Source of the DNA: Chionoecetes opilio
Taxonomy: Eukaryota > Arthropoda > Malacostraca > Decapoda > Majidae
DNA: 64,000 bases
Assembly (NCBI GenBank): GCA_016584305.1
Contig: JACEEZ010012922.1
Span: 295,001-359,000, forward strand
Direction of reading: 5' to 3'
Position numbers and translations under genes: made by a program. The notes under the pieces were generated by a model that made no database searches, was not told the DNA's origin, and was given only the letters and a program-made list of their open reading frames with translations. Of this stretch, positions 35,227 to 45,725 are shown piece by piece (position 1 is the first letter of the stretch; each line of letters opens with the position of its first letter).

Positions 35227-35549
35227 TCTGTGCCTATAGCGCCTTTAGGCAGTGGTGACCCAGGGCTCGGATGGTAAGCTCTGGAGGTTCCTTTGAGGGC
35301 TGTGATGGTTGGCTTTCGCACGTGGTGGCGCAGGCAGGATTTTTTAAAGTGACGCCTGTGATTAGAGGCTCATGCCGACCCCCTGTTTCCTCCGATGCAC
35401 TCACAATCGAAAGTAGAATTAATGGGCAGGGCATGTGGGTGTTCTTAGGCCACTCAACGGTACAGAAAGGTTTTGGTTTTCGTCGGGGATCGACCTCGGG
35501 TCACCGAGAACCCGAGTCGGAGACGCAAACCACTCTGCTACCGCCTCCT

Positions 35550-35551
<2 letters not shown>
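35227..35551 (-). mobile_element. tRNA-derived SINE (family 1)
   Basis: Same family as 5,754-6,095 in the same orientation. Reverse-strand GAGGCGGTAGCAGAGTGGTT gives the A box, and GAGGTCGATCCCCG the B box. The 3' end is GGCGCTATAGGCACA. A short (TA)n follows on the plus strand at 35,552-35,580. Confidence 0.75.
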
Positions 35552-35583
<32 letters not shown>

Positions 35584-35735
35584 GTCCGGACTAAGTGTCC
35601 GGTTGGTCCTGTGTATTGCATCATGCACCAATATGAGTTCCAAATGACTAGCGTGGTAAGCTCTTTCTGATCTGTTGGTTCATCAGGCACTACATCACAG
35701 TGTCACAGCCTCTACGTTGGCCTAGAACGTGTCCA

Positions 35736-36680
35736 TCATGTCCTTCTTAGACCTGAAGCAGGGCATGGTCTCCCGGTGGTGGGCCGAGCCGGATGAAACC
35801 CGTCTCTGGCCTGCTGCCCCACCACTGCTGCCGCAGCCTCTGTCACCTGCTTCACGACTCTTTCGGTGCTCTGAGTGTGGATAGAGAGCTCCGGAACCTC
35901 GTACGGCTTGACCAAGATCTCCTGGATCTGATCCCTGGACAGTGAACAGATGAATGCCGGCTCATGCACCTGGCCAGGCTGCCAGCTGATCAGTGTCTGC
36001 AAGCTGGTGGCTAACAAGTTCAGCTTGGGTGTGATGCGAAATCTTACACTGGTGTCCCCATACTCCTCGCCAGCCCTCAGCTTCAAAATCTGGGTCACGG
36101 CGAACCTGCGGTCGTCCTCACTCTGACTCTCCATCAGCGAGAGGAGGACACATTCTGAGTGTGTGAATCATGCTCCTGTCCGCACGTAGAAGGTCACAGC
36201 TGTTTGGACCTTCTTGGGCTGCGACCTCATCACTCTGAGCTACGTGAGGATGTGCTTGGGGCCGTCCTCTAGTCTGTGGTGAACCTTGATGTCGTAGTAG
36301 AGTTTGAAGTACACCTGCAGGCACTTGACTAGGATTTCCAGGGTGTTCAGTTCTTTGCCAGTCAGTCCATGCTTTCTGGTCCACATATACACGAGCGACT
36401 GGGCTGTGGTGAGCCATTGGAGTGGGACACCTTGCACACTTGATCTTCCTGCAGCTCGGACGGGAGAACGCACGCTTCACAGCCTGGACCAGCTGGTAGG
36501 AGACCTGCTGGTCAGTGGACATGTGACCAGGATATACTCTGGTATCTCCGTGAGATCTTCACCGCCTGGCACTCCTCTGAACTCTGCGTTGTACTGCATC
36601 TCATTCACGCTGGACAGCAGACTGCACACTGGACCCGTGAAGCCAAGTGTAAGATGAGGTGGCCCCGGGCAAATGCTGGT
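35736..36680 (-). pseudogene. unnamed transposase family, C-terminal half, inverted
   Basis: On the minus strand, from 36,680, HLTLGFTGPVCSLL leads to MSTDQQVSYQLVQAVK, PLQWLTTAQSLVYMW, CLQVYFKLYYDIKVHHRLED and GPKHILT, FRITPKLNLLATSLQTLI, and IHTQSTERVVKQVTEAAAAV. These align in order with the C-terminal half of the transposase at 27,440-28,340 (STDQQYMWQMCQAV, SRWLTTANRILRLY, CHTQAVERCVKLVTEASAAV). There are frame breaks near 36,480, 36,240 and 36,120. Its orientation is opposite to the central part at 34,294, so the copy has been inverted internally or assembled wrongly. Confidence 0.72.
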
Positions 36681-37280
36681 GAAAAAAGGTAAACGCAGGG
36701 GCAAAAATAGCCGGGGGTGATGCTTTTCTCATCCCTTTTGAATTTCTTTATGCTTCACGCCCAAAATTTTTCTAAACCTAAAAAATCACTTTGCACATTA
36801 AGCGGGAGGTTTTTAAGGGAAAGAAATCCCCCTTTATGCTGTTTTTTTTTTGGAAAAAAGGGGTTTTTGAAAAGGGGTACTTTAAACTTCAAGGTCATAA
36901 TCACCCCAAAACCCCTGTTTTTTTTGACCCAAAAAAAATCTTAAAAATTTTGGACCATTTTTCTTTTTTGGCAAAAAATTTATCCTCTCATACATTTTGG
37001 GAATTGGACCTTTTTTCAAGAAATAAATAGCATAAGTCAGATGGCAATTTTCCCAAAATTTTGGGGGACTTTGTTTTTTGTATAATATTACAATTTTAAA
37101 AATGTTTCGCTCGGGAAAAACAACGGGAATTTTTAGGTATTCACTTTACCCAAACATTGTGGTTGCGGGATCGGGGTTTCCCCCTTGCTGGGGCCCTAAG
37201 TTTAAGGGAACTGACAAATGTTTTAATGAATAAAATTGAAAACCAAAAAAGTTAAAAAAAAAAAAAATATGTTATGGGGT
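36681..37280. other. suspected low-quality, homopolymer-rich sequence
   Basis: Runs such as TTTTTTTTTGG, GGGGG, AAAAAAAATC and CCCC occur every few bases, and there is no repeat family or reading frame. The texture differs from both neighbours and resembles the region after the N at 33,240. Confidence 0.55.
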
Positions 37281-38201
37281 TTTAATTTAAGAAAAGAAAG
37301 TATTTTGATAACAAAACCACTTCAAAAGGATGACTTAAAAGCATTGTAAAGCTGCTATAGAAAATTGGTAATTTGAGCAAAATATTTCATACACTTTTAT
37401 AGATAATGATGACATTGATTTTTTGTACAAATTAATTTTACTCATCTTTTAATAGTACTGTATGTGTAGATTTTTTTAAGTCTTTGGATTTCAATGTTCT
37501 TTTATTTGCACTCAATTTCTTACTGTTGTCTTGATTTTTAGTTTGGCATTATAGAATGATGCCCCAGTTGTCAATTCTTATTGATCGTATATTTTCAAAG
37601 CTTTTAATATTGCATGCAACAATTCTTTGAAACTTATGTCTGGAGTATCTACTTATATTACGCCAGCATACACATAACTGCAGAAACAGGACAACAATTA
37701 TTATTGAGGCATCTCAGCCATCATACAGGCAAGATTTAAAAATAGAATGTTTAAAACAAACATTGTTCTTAGCAACTAAAATATTAATTTTTATGACAAT
37801 GGTCTCTTTATGACCCTGTTTGCATTATGGATACTGATCCCTTCATAGCTTAATGGTGAATTTGATATCTGTCTTATACATGTTACATATTTATTACATA
37901 CATTCTATTTGTACGTATATACCTTAAAATTTGCAATACTTATAATCAAATAAATTTAATTGTTAGCTTGTCCATATTTTTGTTTTAATGTTTGAACTAC
38001 TACGTACCTCTACTATTGCAACTACTGCTACTTTTGCTGACGCTGGTGCTGGTGGTAGTAGTGGTGGGGCTGGTGGTGGTGGTGGTGCTGCTGCTACTGT
38101 CGCTGTTGCTGTGAGAATGGAGAACACGGCCACCATATTGATGACCGCACGATCCCTATGAAGGTGAGCTCTTTCTTCCGTGCAGTGGAGCTCTACACTG
38201 T
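37281..38201. other. no gene; short (GGT)n tract
   Basis: AT-rich to 37,980, then a GGTGGT/GCT trinucleotide tract at about 38,040-38,110. The minus-strand frame there (Ala/Pro-rich) is probably a by-product of the trinucleotide repeat. I see nothing else. Confidence 0.5.
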
Positions 38202-38363
38202 TTAAGCGCCCATCACACATTCCATAATGGAACCACGATAGCACAATAATGCAATGAGTAGCACCGTTATGATCCTGATTATGGATCTATCATGACCGAT
38301 CGTGACTCTCTTGGTGAACTTGGTGAACATGCTTATCATGGGCAGCCTACCATGCCAGTAAGG

Positions 38364-38590
38364 AGTCAGGACAAGATAATCTGCCGGCGATCACAGCACT
38401 ACTTCCCCTCTTTCCGGACGAATCCAAGTCTGTTGGTATGATACGGCACTCCATGGACGTGATTAAAAAAGCTGTGATGGAAGTCAACAAGGACAGAAAC
38501 CAGTGATCACTGTGGATCAACCACTCTACACCATCTACAAGCAGATACAGTGGACTTGGCCATCAACGTACGGGGAAGATAATGCACATG
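38364..38590 (+). pseudogene. fragment of a repeat-encoded protein of unknown function
   Basis: The plus strand reads DNLPAITALLPLFPDESKSV, GMIRHSMDVIKKAVMEVNKD and, after a one-base shift, VITVDQPLYTIYKQIQWTWP plus STYGED. I recognise this pattern (DQPLY...QIQW.WP...GED) from repeat-encoded proteins of aquatic invertebrates but have no function for it. It is a short broken fragment. Confidence 0.5.
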
Positions 38591-38594
38591 CTAA

Positions 38595-38909
38595 CTAAAC
38601 TATCCCACACCTCCCTCCCCCCTTCACGCTCATAGCAAGGTCTTGAACGGACTCCTGCTGCTGCATTATTCGTTCTGAGCGGCGAGGGACTGGATCGATG
38701 GTGGGAGTAGGGGACTCATCTATCGTCGGGGGGTCGTTAGTGGGGAACTCCACAGGACGGAGGAGCCGTCGGTTGCGCCACCATAAACGACCACTGGGTA
38801 ACCGAACTTGATAGTCCCGTGACCTGCCGGTGCCCATGATGGTGCCCACTTTGAGGAAGGTNACCTTAATCCAACACACCATGTCACCAACACGGCCCGA
38901 TCCCACCAC
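38595..38909 (-). pseudogene. gypsy polyprotein C-terminal tail
   Basis: On the minus strand GTGRSRDYQVRLPSGRLWWR, NRRLLRPVE and PRRSERI resemble the tail after the integrase of ordinary gypsy elements, where a YxVxLPSGR.W.RNRR.L motif and a Pro-rich end with PRRS(E/Q)R are common. An N at 38,862 interrupts it. No LTR is recognisable next to it. Confidence 0.6.
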
Positions 38910-38997
38910 CCACCCCGAGTGTGGGGAACGTTGTTATGTTCTTGACGCTATCGTGATACGTTCATGGCACCGTCATGGTACTATCGTGGTATCATGG

Positions 38998-39292
38998 CAT
39001 AGTCCACCAGGGCCAACTTCTGCTATATGGGCATGTGGCACGCTCACCATGAAACCGATCCCTCCCACCGGGTTGTATCTGTAAGAGACAATCCGGCGTG
39101 GTGGAGGCCAAGGGGGCGCCCACAAGACTCGTGGCTATGCATGTTGATGTTTCTTGTCGAGAGTTGCTTGGTATGGGTAGGGAGCCTGCATGGGGACTCG
39201 CGCGTGGTGACCCCCGGGAGTGGCTTCTTATAGGGTGGGCAAGGCGACACGCCCCCCGCGTATGCCCCCAATGATTGATGATTGATTGATGC
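38998..39292 (+). mobile_element. RTE-like LINE, 3' terminal fragment
   Basis: From GCCAACTTCTGCTATATGGG to the tail CAATGATTGATGATTGATTG this matches the end of the copies at 5,230-5,509, 44,060-44,340 and 62,155-62,433. It is strongly 5'-truncated, which is usual for LINE insertions. Confidence 0.88.
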
Positions 39293-39447
39293 GCTATTGT
39301 AACAGCATTGCAATATTGTAACAATTGTGACAGCGCTATTGTAAGTTTAACTGACGCTATCGTTATCTTTGCAACAGCTACGTGATTCTGCCGTAATCGT
39401 CGTTTGTCTATCCTGACGATAAAATGCTGTTACGCACACATTCAATT

Positions 39448-40541
39448 GGGGGAGGCGGTGGCCGAGTGGTTAGCATCTTATGGTGGTGAGCTCGATGTCC
39501 CGAGTTCGAATCCTGCCAGGGGCAACTCTTTCGACCCTCTTTAACGCGGTCTACAAGAGCCTGGTAGGTGAACACAAGGTCCCGAGCTCAAGTCTTACCA
39601 AGGAGCAACTGTAAACTCCATCGTCGAGTGGCTGAAGAAACCCGCATGCTGCAATCCTGTTCTTCCAAGTGCGGGGGAGGGAGCACCACATGGCAGCATG
39701 AGCCTAACTAAGGGTAGACTATCACAGAAAACTGGACCTTCTCCTATCAACACAGGTGTCACTATAAAATTTCAGCCTGCGCCACCACGGGCGAGGGCCA
39801 ACCAGCACAGCCCTCAAGAATGTCCAGGGCAAACCACCTAAAGGCGCCGTCACACTAACACTATTTCCGTCGATGTCTACGATTTCCGTCGTTTTTTTCT
39901 CGTTCTGTCTAGTTTTTCCGTCTGAATCAGTCAGACTATAATGATCGTCTCCGCATGGAAAGTTGTCGTCAACCTTCATAGTGAAATCAAAATCCATAGT
40001 GATTACTTTAAACGATATTCTATATAAATCTGTATTTTTTTGCAAACTATATTTCAATATATTTGAAAGTATTAATATATTCAACTGACTAATTACACAT
40101 GTAGATACATTTTATTTGTGGTTATATATAACAGCAAACAGTCTCGCGCGTGACTAGATTGTTCTTGTTAGTTCTTCATCGTCTCATGGTCCTCCAAACT
40201 CGGCTCTTTCAAGAGTCTTATGTGGTAAACACTTTCTTTTTCTCGACGAGCCAACCATGAACGCATCCATGCACGTTTTTAGCTAGTTTGGCTTGTGTAC
40301 GATTGACAATACACATAATTAAGTGTATAGCAGCAATAGCCTGCCTGGGTGTCGGAGCCATGTTTGCTTACAGTCGACGGAAACAGCTGACGAATTGCTG
40401 TTTGTGTGTGGCGGCATGCAGTAAAAACATTGTCAATTTTCAGAAAGTTGATAAAATAAATTGAAAGAAAAAGTCCTAGTTTGACGCCGCCTTTAATAAG
40501 CCCTCAAAAAAAATATATATAATAGCCTACAGGCGCTATAG
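39448..40541 (+). mobile_element. tRNA-derived SINE (family 1), split by a MITE
   Basis: GGAGGCGGTGGCCGAGTGGT gives an A box (TGGCCGAGTGGTTAGC) and GAGTTCGAATCC a B box at 39,502-39,513, the promoter layout of tRNA-derived SINEs. The body ends with GCCTACAGGCGCTATAGGC near 40,541. It is interrupted at 39,842-40,493 by a TAA-flanked MITE. The sequence does not fold into a full tRNA beyond this head, so it is not a tRNA gene. Confidence 0.78.
39842..40493. mobile_element. Harbinger-like MITE with TAA target duplication
   Basis: The ends are AGGCGCCGTCACACTA and, in reverse, AGGCGGCGTCAAACTA, with TAA on both sides (39,839-39,841, 40,494-40,496). Subterminal GACGGAAA motifs repeat near both ends. 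It is 652 bp, with no recognisable protein. Confidence 0.78.
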
Positions 40542-40789
40542 GCTCCAACGCAAAAACAAAACAAAACAAAAAACATGTATCCCTACTGCATCACCAACCC
40601 TCAACCCCGTTTCCCCACCTTCTTTTCCATCACCACCACCCATCCCCGTTTCCCCATCCACATCACCTCCACCACCACCACCACCCCCTACTCCATCATC
40701 ACCATCCACCCCCTTCTCCAATAACAACGTCCACCACTGTTTCCCCTCCCACAACCAACACCACCATCCTCTTCTCCATTACCTAACCC

Positions 40790-40960
40790 GCCAGGGTGGC
40801 GCGGTTGGTAGAGTTACTGGCTAGAGTTTGCAGAGTCCCTGCGCATTCGGTCAGCGGTTCGAGTCCACCAAGTTCGTCTTGGCGTGGTGGCGCTTTGTAT
40901 AGTCAATAACCTAGTAGTTGGTACTTGCAAAGTGTCTAGATAGGATCAAAGTATCTTATC
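40790..40960 (+). mobile_element. tRNA-derived SINE (family 2)
   Basis: GGGTGGCGCGGTTGGTAGAG is an A-box-type head and CGGTTCGAGTCC at 40,856-40,867 a B box. The sequence then runs on with GGCGTGGTGGCGCTTTG and AGTATCTTATC without a cloverleaf. It differs from family 1. Only one copy is seen. Confidence 0.6.
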
Positions 40961-41777
40961 TTCTCCATCACCACCACCCATCCTCGTTTCCGTACCCACA
41001 TTCCCACCACCACCACCATCCAATTTTCCAACAAGAAACCCCCGTGAGGGGAATGTTGCTATAGTTTGTGCTCTTGATGCTATCGTGATACGTTCATGGC
41101 ACCGTCATGGCACTAACGTGGTTATCGTGGTCTCATCGTGACGACAAAATTACCGTTATTTTTCCAAATCTGCCACTCGTGACTAGTCTTACAGCTATCA
41201 TGACTCCATCGTGATCATCTTGCGACCATCATGACACATGCTGAAAGACATCGTGACATTGTTGTGAGGCTATTGTGATCGGTGTTTATCGTGGTCAAAT
41301 ATCACGATAGCGCCAATAATCAAATTAGTGGTTCAGTGGTTAATGGTTAGATAATTAATTCTATCGTGGTTCGATTTTGGAATGTGTGACACGGGCTTTA
41401 CAGTGTACATATCCCAATATGGCAACAGCTGATACGATCTACGCTCTTCAGGTAAGTTATTAAAATATTAAAGCTAGGCGGTTCATAAAGGCTGTGTAAG
41501 ATAAGGGCTGCGTTCAGTAAGGCAATGCGCACGGTGCGAATAGGATCGTTTTGGTTAAGGATATAGATACTACATACCGCCAGAATTTTAATTTCGTAAT
41601 TTATTTTGTGGACCTCGGAGATTGTTCATATATAAGTGGTTGTTCATAAAATTCTTATGTACATATTCTTATAATTCATTTAAAGTTGGTTTCGTGCCTT
41701 ATAATGAGGTAACAGCATATTTTGTGATGTTCTGTTGATGTGGTCTTGTTGTTCATACAGGTTGTGTAGGTACCCGC

Positions 41778-41992
41778 ACAGTTTGCCTACGGACAGTTTG
41801 CCTACGGACAATTTGCCTACGGACAATTTGCCTACCAGACAGTTTGCCTACGGACAGTTTGCCTGTCCTTGCCTACCCCGGTAGGCAAAATGTCCGGTAC
41901 TGTTCGTAGGCAAACTGTCCGGTAGGCAAATTGTCCGTAGGCAAATTGTCCGTAGGCAAACAGTCCGTAGGCAAACTGTCCGGCCACGGGTT
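41778..41992. repeat. palindromic array of a 15-bp unit
   Basis: About six units close to CAGTTTGCCTACGGA (or CAATTTGCCTACGGA) run rightward to about 41,865. They are followed around a short GTCCTTGCCTACCCCGGTAGG centre by about seven units in reverse complement (TCCGTAGGCAAACTG). The whole can fold into one long hairpin. Outer edges ACCCGC and CGGGT are also inverted. It is inserted in the minisatellite that continues at 41,995. Confidence 0.88.
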
Positions 41993-41994
41993 GT

Positions 41995-42385
41995 GTAAGC
42001 TAGGCTGTACATACAGGCTGTGTAAAATAGGCTGTACATATAAGATGTGTAAGATAGGCTGTACATACAGGCTGTGTAAGCTAGGGTTACATACAGGGTG
42101 TGTAGGGTAGGCTGTTCATTCAGGCTGTGTAAGCTAGGGTTACATACAGGCTGTGTAAGGTAGGCTGTACATACAGGCTGTGTAAGCTAAGGTTACATAC
42201 AGGGTGTGTAAGATAGGCTGTACATACAGGCTGTGTAAGCTAGGGTTACATACAGGGGGTGTAAGGTAGGCTGTTCATTCAGGCCGTGTAAGCAAGGGTT
42301 ACATACAAGGGGTGTAAGGTAGGCTGTTCATTCAGGCCGTGTAAGCTAGGCTGTGCATACAGTTTGTATAAGCTAGGCTGTACGT
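41995..42385. repeat. GGCTGTGTAAGCTAGG minisatellite
   Basis: The repeat alternates GGCTGTGTAAGCTAGG and GCTGTACATACA or GGTTACATACAGG, giving imperfect units of about 50 bp and 25-bp half units over 390 bases. There is no coding potential. A similar phrase left of the palindromic array (near 41,756) suggests that the array split the minisatellite. Confidence 0.85.
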
Positions 42386-42635
42386 AGGTATAACGCGGAA
42401 TTTTACTTGTAACATCAAACACCCTTCATCACTTCAAACAACCTTTATCACTCCTCAACCTACACTGTACCATGAATAAAACAATTTAACAATTATACAA
42501 ATCCTGTGCCAGTGTGTAGGGACGACAATATGTACTGTCGGTGTCGTTAGGTAGAATATATTTGGCAACCGTCCTTGACCCCGTATATAAATAGGTAGGT
42601 AGCTGACCTCGCCCTCACCTCGACCTCACCACGCC

Positions 42636-44340
42636 AGATGGGCGCCTCGTGTCGGACATGGATGGGCAGATGGCTCGTTGGGCTGAGTACTTTGGGCAGT
42701 TGTTCACGATGGACCCTCCAACTGAGCAGCTTCACACCACTGGGTTACAAGCAGTGGATGCCGATCCTCCCATTGACGAAACCGCACCCTCTCTTGACGA
42801 AGTCAGAGAGGCTGTAGCAAAGTTGAGGGGTGGAAAGGCAGCTGGTGTTTGTAATATCAGTGCGGAGCTCCTCAAAGCTGGGGGTGAGGCCATCATCCGC
42901 GGGTTGCATGCTGTCCTGACTGCCGTGTGGCAATCAGGTACCGTTCCTCCTGACTGGAAAAGGGGGCTGGTCGTCCCTATCTGGAAAGGGAAAGGGGACC
43001 GTCAGGACTGCAACAATTACCGCGGTATTACACTGCTCAGCGTATCAGGCAAGGTGCTTGCCCATCTATTGCTGACACGAATTCGCAGTCATCTGGTGAA
43101 GCATCAGAGACCTCAGCAGTCTGGGTTCACGCCTGGTAAGTCAACAACGGACCGTATCCTAGCGCTTCGTGTCCTGGTGGAACGCCGACGTGAGTTTCGA
43201 CAGGGGATGCTTGCAGCCTATGTTGATCTCAAGAAGGCGTTTGACTCAGTACATCGTGAGTCACTCTGGGATCTTCTGTGACTTTGAGGGATTCCTGCAA
43301 GGACTATTGGTTTGATAACTGGTCTGTATTCTGGGACTGAGAGTGCTGTGAAGTGTGGGGCAGGTGTCTCCAGCTTCTTTCCTGTGAATACAGGAGTGAG
43401 GCAAGGGTGCGTCCTTGCCCCATCACTTTTCAACGCTTGTATAGACTGGGTATTGGACAAGGTTGTAGATCAAAGTGATTGTGGAGCATCCGTCGGCAAC
43501 ACCAGGATCAGTGATCTAGTTTTTGCCGATGATGCAGTAATCTTTGCTGAGTCGCTGGAGGTCCTGGTGATGGCTCTCGAAGCGCTGCACTAGGAGGCAA
43601 AGCCTTTGGGACTTGAGGTCTCCTGGCTCATGACCAAGGTCCAGGTGTTTGGAGACTTACTAGATGAAGCAGTACAGTCTGTTCATGCGTGTGGCGAGGA
43701 CATTAAGATCTTGGAAAGTTTTACATACCTTGGTAGCGCAGTTCATAATGACGCCGGGTCACGTCAAGAAGTCTTACGGCGGATTGGCATAGCCCACGGT
43801 GTTATGGACTCGCTCAGCGGGAGTATTTGGCGTTGTCGGTACCTGTGCAGGAGGACAAAGATCCGGATCTTCAAGTCGCTTGTGATCCCTGTCCTATTCT
43901 ATGGTTGTGAGACATGGACACTAAAGAGTGACTTGAAGAGACGAATCAATGCCTTTGGTAATAAGTGTCTTCGCAGAATCATGGGTATCGCTGGGATGAT
44001 TACGTGTCAAATCAGCGATTGCAGCGTGAGACTGAATCGAGGCCTATTAGCTGCATTGTCCATCAGCGCCAACTTCGGCTATATGGGCATGTGGCACGCT
44101 ACCCTGAAACCGATCCATACCCTCGAGTTGTATCTGTAACTGACAATCCGGCGTGGAGGAGGCCAAGGGGGCGCCCACAAGGCTCGTGGCTGGGCAAGTT
44201 GATGTTTCTTGTCGAGAGCTGCTTGGTATGGGAAAGGAGCCTGCATGGAACTCGCGCGTGGTGACCCCCGGGAGTGGCGTCGTAGGGTGGGCGAGGCGAC
44301 GCGCCCCCAGGCGTATGCCCCCAATGATTGATGATTGATT
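42636..44340 (+). pseudogene. RTE-like LINE, longest copy
   Basis: The plus strand covers DMDGQMARWAEYFGQLFTMD, RGLVVPIWKGKGDRQDCNNY, RGITLLSVSGKVLAHLLLTR and YVDLKKAFDSVHRESLWDLL, then a stop at 43,279. After that come VRQGCVLAPSLFNACIDWVL, ISDLVFADDAVIFAESLEVL (catalytic FADD) and VIPVLFYGCETWTLKSDLKR, and a C-terminus with RQLRLYGHVARYPETDPYPR. A TAG at 43,591-43,593 and a frameshift near 43,985 are further lesions. The endonuclease is missing, so the copy is 5'-truncated. The tail is ATTGATGATTGATT. The R.LRL.GH.AR C-terminal motif is shared by RTE-type and related LINEs. Confidence 0.92.
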
Positions 44341-44601
44341 CCTATTTCCAATGATATATTGTTTATTAAATTCGGTACAATAGTGGCGAAGTTATTAAAG
44401 GAAAACTGGAAAAAGCAAGTCCTTCAGTATCGAGGTTTAAAGGTGCGCGGTTTAAAAGCCACGCGGCTTTAACCTCCAGGCTTAGTGAATCTGAACAGAT
44501 GCTGGTTTGTTTGTTTACTCTCTCACCACGCTCTCTATCACTCTTGAAGTGTTGACATAGCTGACATATGACAGCTATGACATAGTTGGTATCTGGTCCC
44601 C

Positions 44602-45527
44602 TGTTACCCTTAGTCACCCCTAAAAACATTTTCTGTGGAGTGATATGATTGTGGTCCCGTAAATTAAGCGAGCATGTTGATGATCTGGATAGAAAGTGGA
44701 GCGGGGTCCTCTTTTTCGGGTGGACAGCTTAGGAGCTGGCGGTGGAAGCTCCGTGGATAGGCCACGTGTTGTACTGAGTGTGGTACAAGGAAGTAAATTG
44801 TGTGTTGGGTGTGTGCTTGAGTTGGTGATTGACTTGGTGTATGATTGACTGATGGTGTAAGGTGTGTGTGTGTCGGGGGTGTATGGGCGTGAGCAGCAGC
44901 TCAGCTGATGGTGTGTTGTGTGTCGGAGGTATATGGCGTGAGCAACAGCTGGTTGTGTGGAGGCGTGTAGCCTGTGTGGTGTGAGCAGCAGCTGGTTGTG
45001 TGGAGGCGTGTAGCCTGTGTGGTGTGAGCAGCAGCTGGTTTGTGTGGAGGCGTGTAGCCTGTGTGGTGTGAGCAGCAGCTGGTTGTGTGGAGGCGTGTAG
45101 CCGGGTGTTGGTTTTGTGTACGTGTTGACTGGCGTGTAAGCCTGATGGTGTGTGATGATGTGGATTGATGTTTGAGACATCAAAAGGGCTATGATAGATT
45201 TTTTTCTTTGTTTATGTATATATATGATTGTGTAAATATATAATATGTTAAATAGAAGAAGTGAGTCATATTTGCCTGGTGGTTGTGAGAGAGGTCTGGT
45301 TGTGAGAAGTGAGGTCTGGTTGTGAGAGTGAGGTCTGGTTGTGAGAGTGAGGTGTGGTTGTGAGAGTGAGGTGTGGGGAGTGAAAATCTAGTTATCAACC
45401 AGCCGGCCCGGGAGAACTTCTCTTAAGGGAGAAGTAAGGCACATTGATAGGTATTGCACAATATTTACTGTGCATGTTTTTGCAGCAAGGAGCTGCAGTG
45501 TGGTGAAGTGTGGCTGGGGACGTAACA
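44602..45527 (+). repeat. 5' LTR of the second Gmr1-like element
   Basis: It has TG...CA ends. It includes a 42-bp tandem repeat (GTGTGAGCAGCAGCTGGTTG plus TGTGGAGGCGTGTAGCCTGT), four units at 44,936-45,108, and a GAGGTCTGGTTGTGAGAGT array at 45,290-45,375. The sequence after it at 45,528 is GATATTTGGGGGCCTGTCCG, close to the proline-tRNA-type primer site of gammaretroviruses. Confidence 0.92.
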
Positions 45528-45725
45528 GATATTTGGGGGCCTGTCCGGGAAAGAATTTTGATCTTGTATGACCAGTGACCACGTTGGAGCCATAGCCTAC
45601 CCTGCAAACCCTGCCAACCCTGCAACCCTGCGAACCCTGCAACCCTGCCACAGTGTGAACCTCTGCCGCTTACTATCTCATGCACTTCAGTACTGTGGTA
45701 AGCTCTGTGCACTCCTATATTTATG

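Larger units (their letters stand above)
38205..41397. mobile_element. PIF/Harbinger-like element with TTA target duplication
   Basis: The left end is AGCGCCCATCACACATTCCA and the right end, in reverse, AGCCCGTGTCACACATTCCA, both continuing to GAACCACGATAG. TTA lies on both sides (38,202-38,204 and 41,398-41,400). The ends match the smaller element at 55,530-56,585, whose duplication is TAA/TGA. Three-base TWA duplications mark PIF/Harbinger. Subterminal sequence is full of ATCGTGAC/GTCACGAT. Of the 3.2 kb, much is later insertion: protein fragments, an RTE tail, two SINEs and a MITE. No Harbinger nuclease is seen. Confidence 0.72.

Noticed and set aside
37963..38244. Ala/Pro-rich minus-strand frame as a host gene exon
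   Set aside because: The composition comes from a GGT/GCT trinucleotide tract, and the frame runs into the Harbinger-like end.
39448..39520. Possible tRNA gene with A and B boxes
   Set aside because: No closed cloverleaf can be drawn, and the sequence continues into a body shared with two other SINE copies.
45388..45712. Minus-strand frames over the LTR and leader of the second gypsy element
   Set aside because: They are shadow frames. The region is LTR end, primer site and gag leader.
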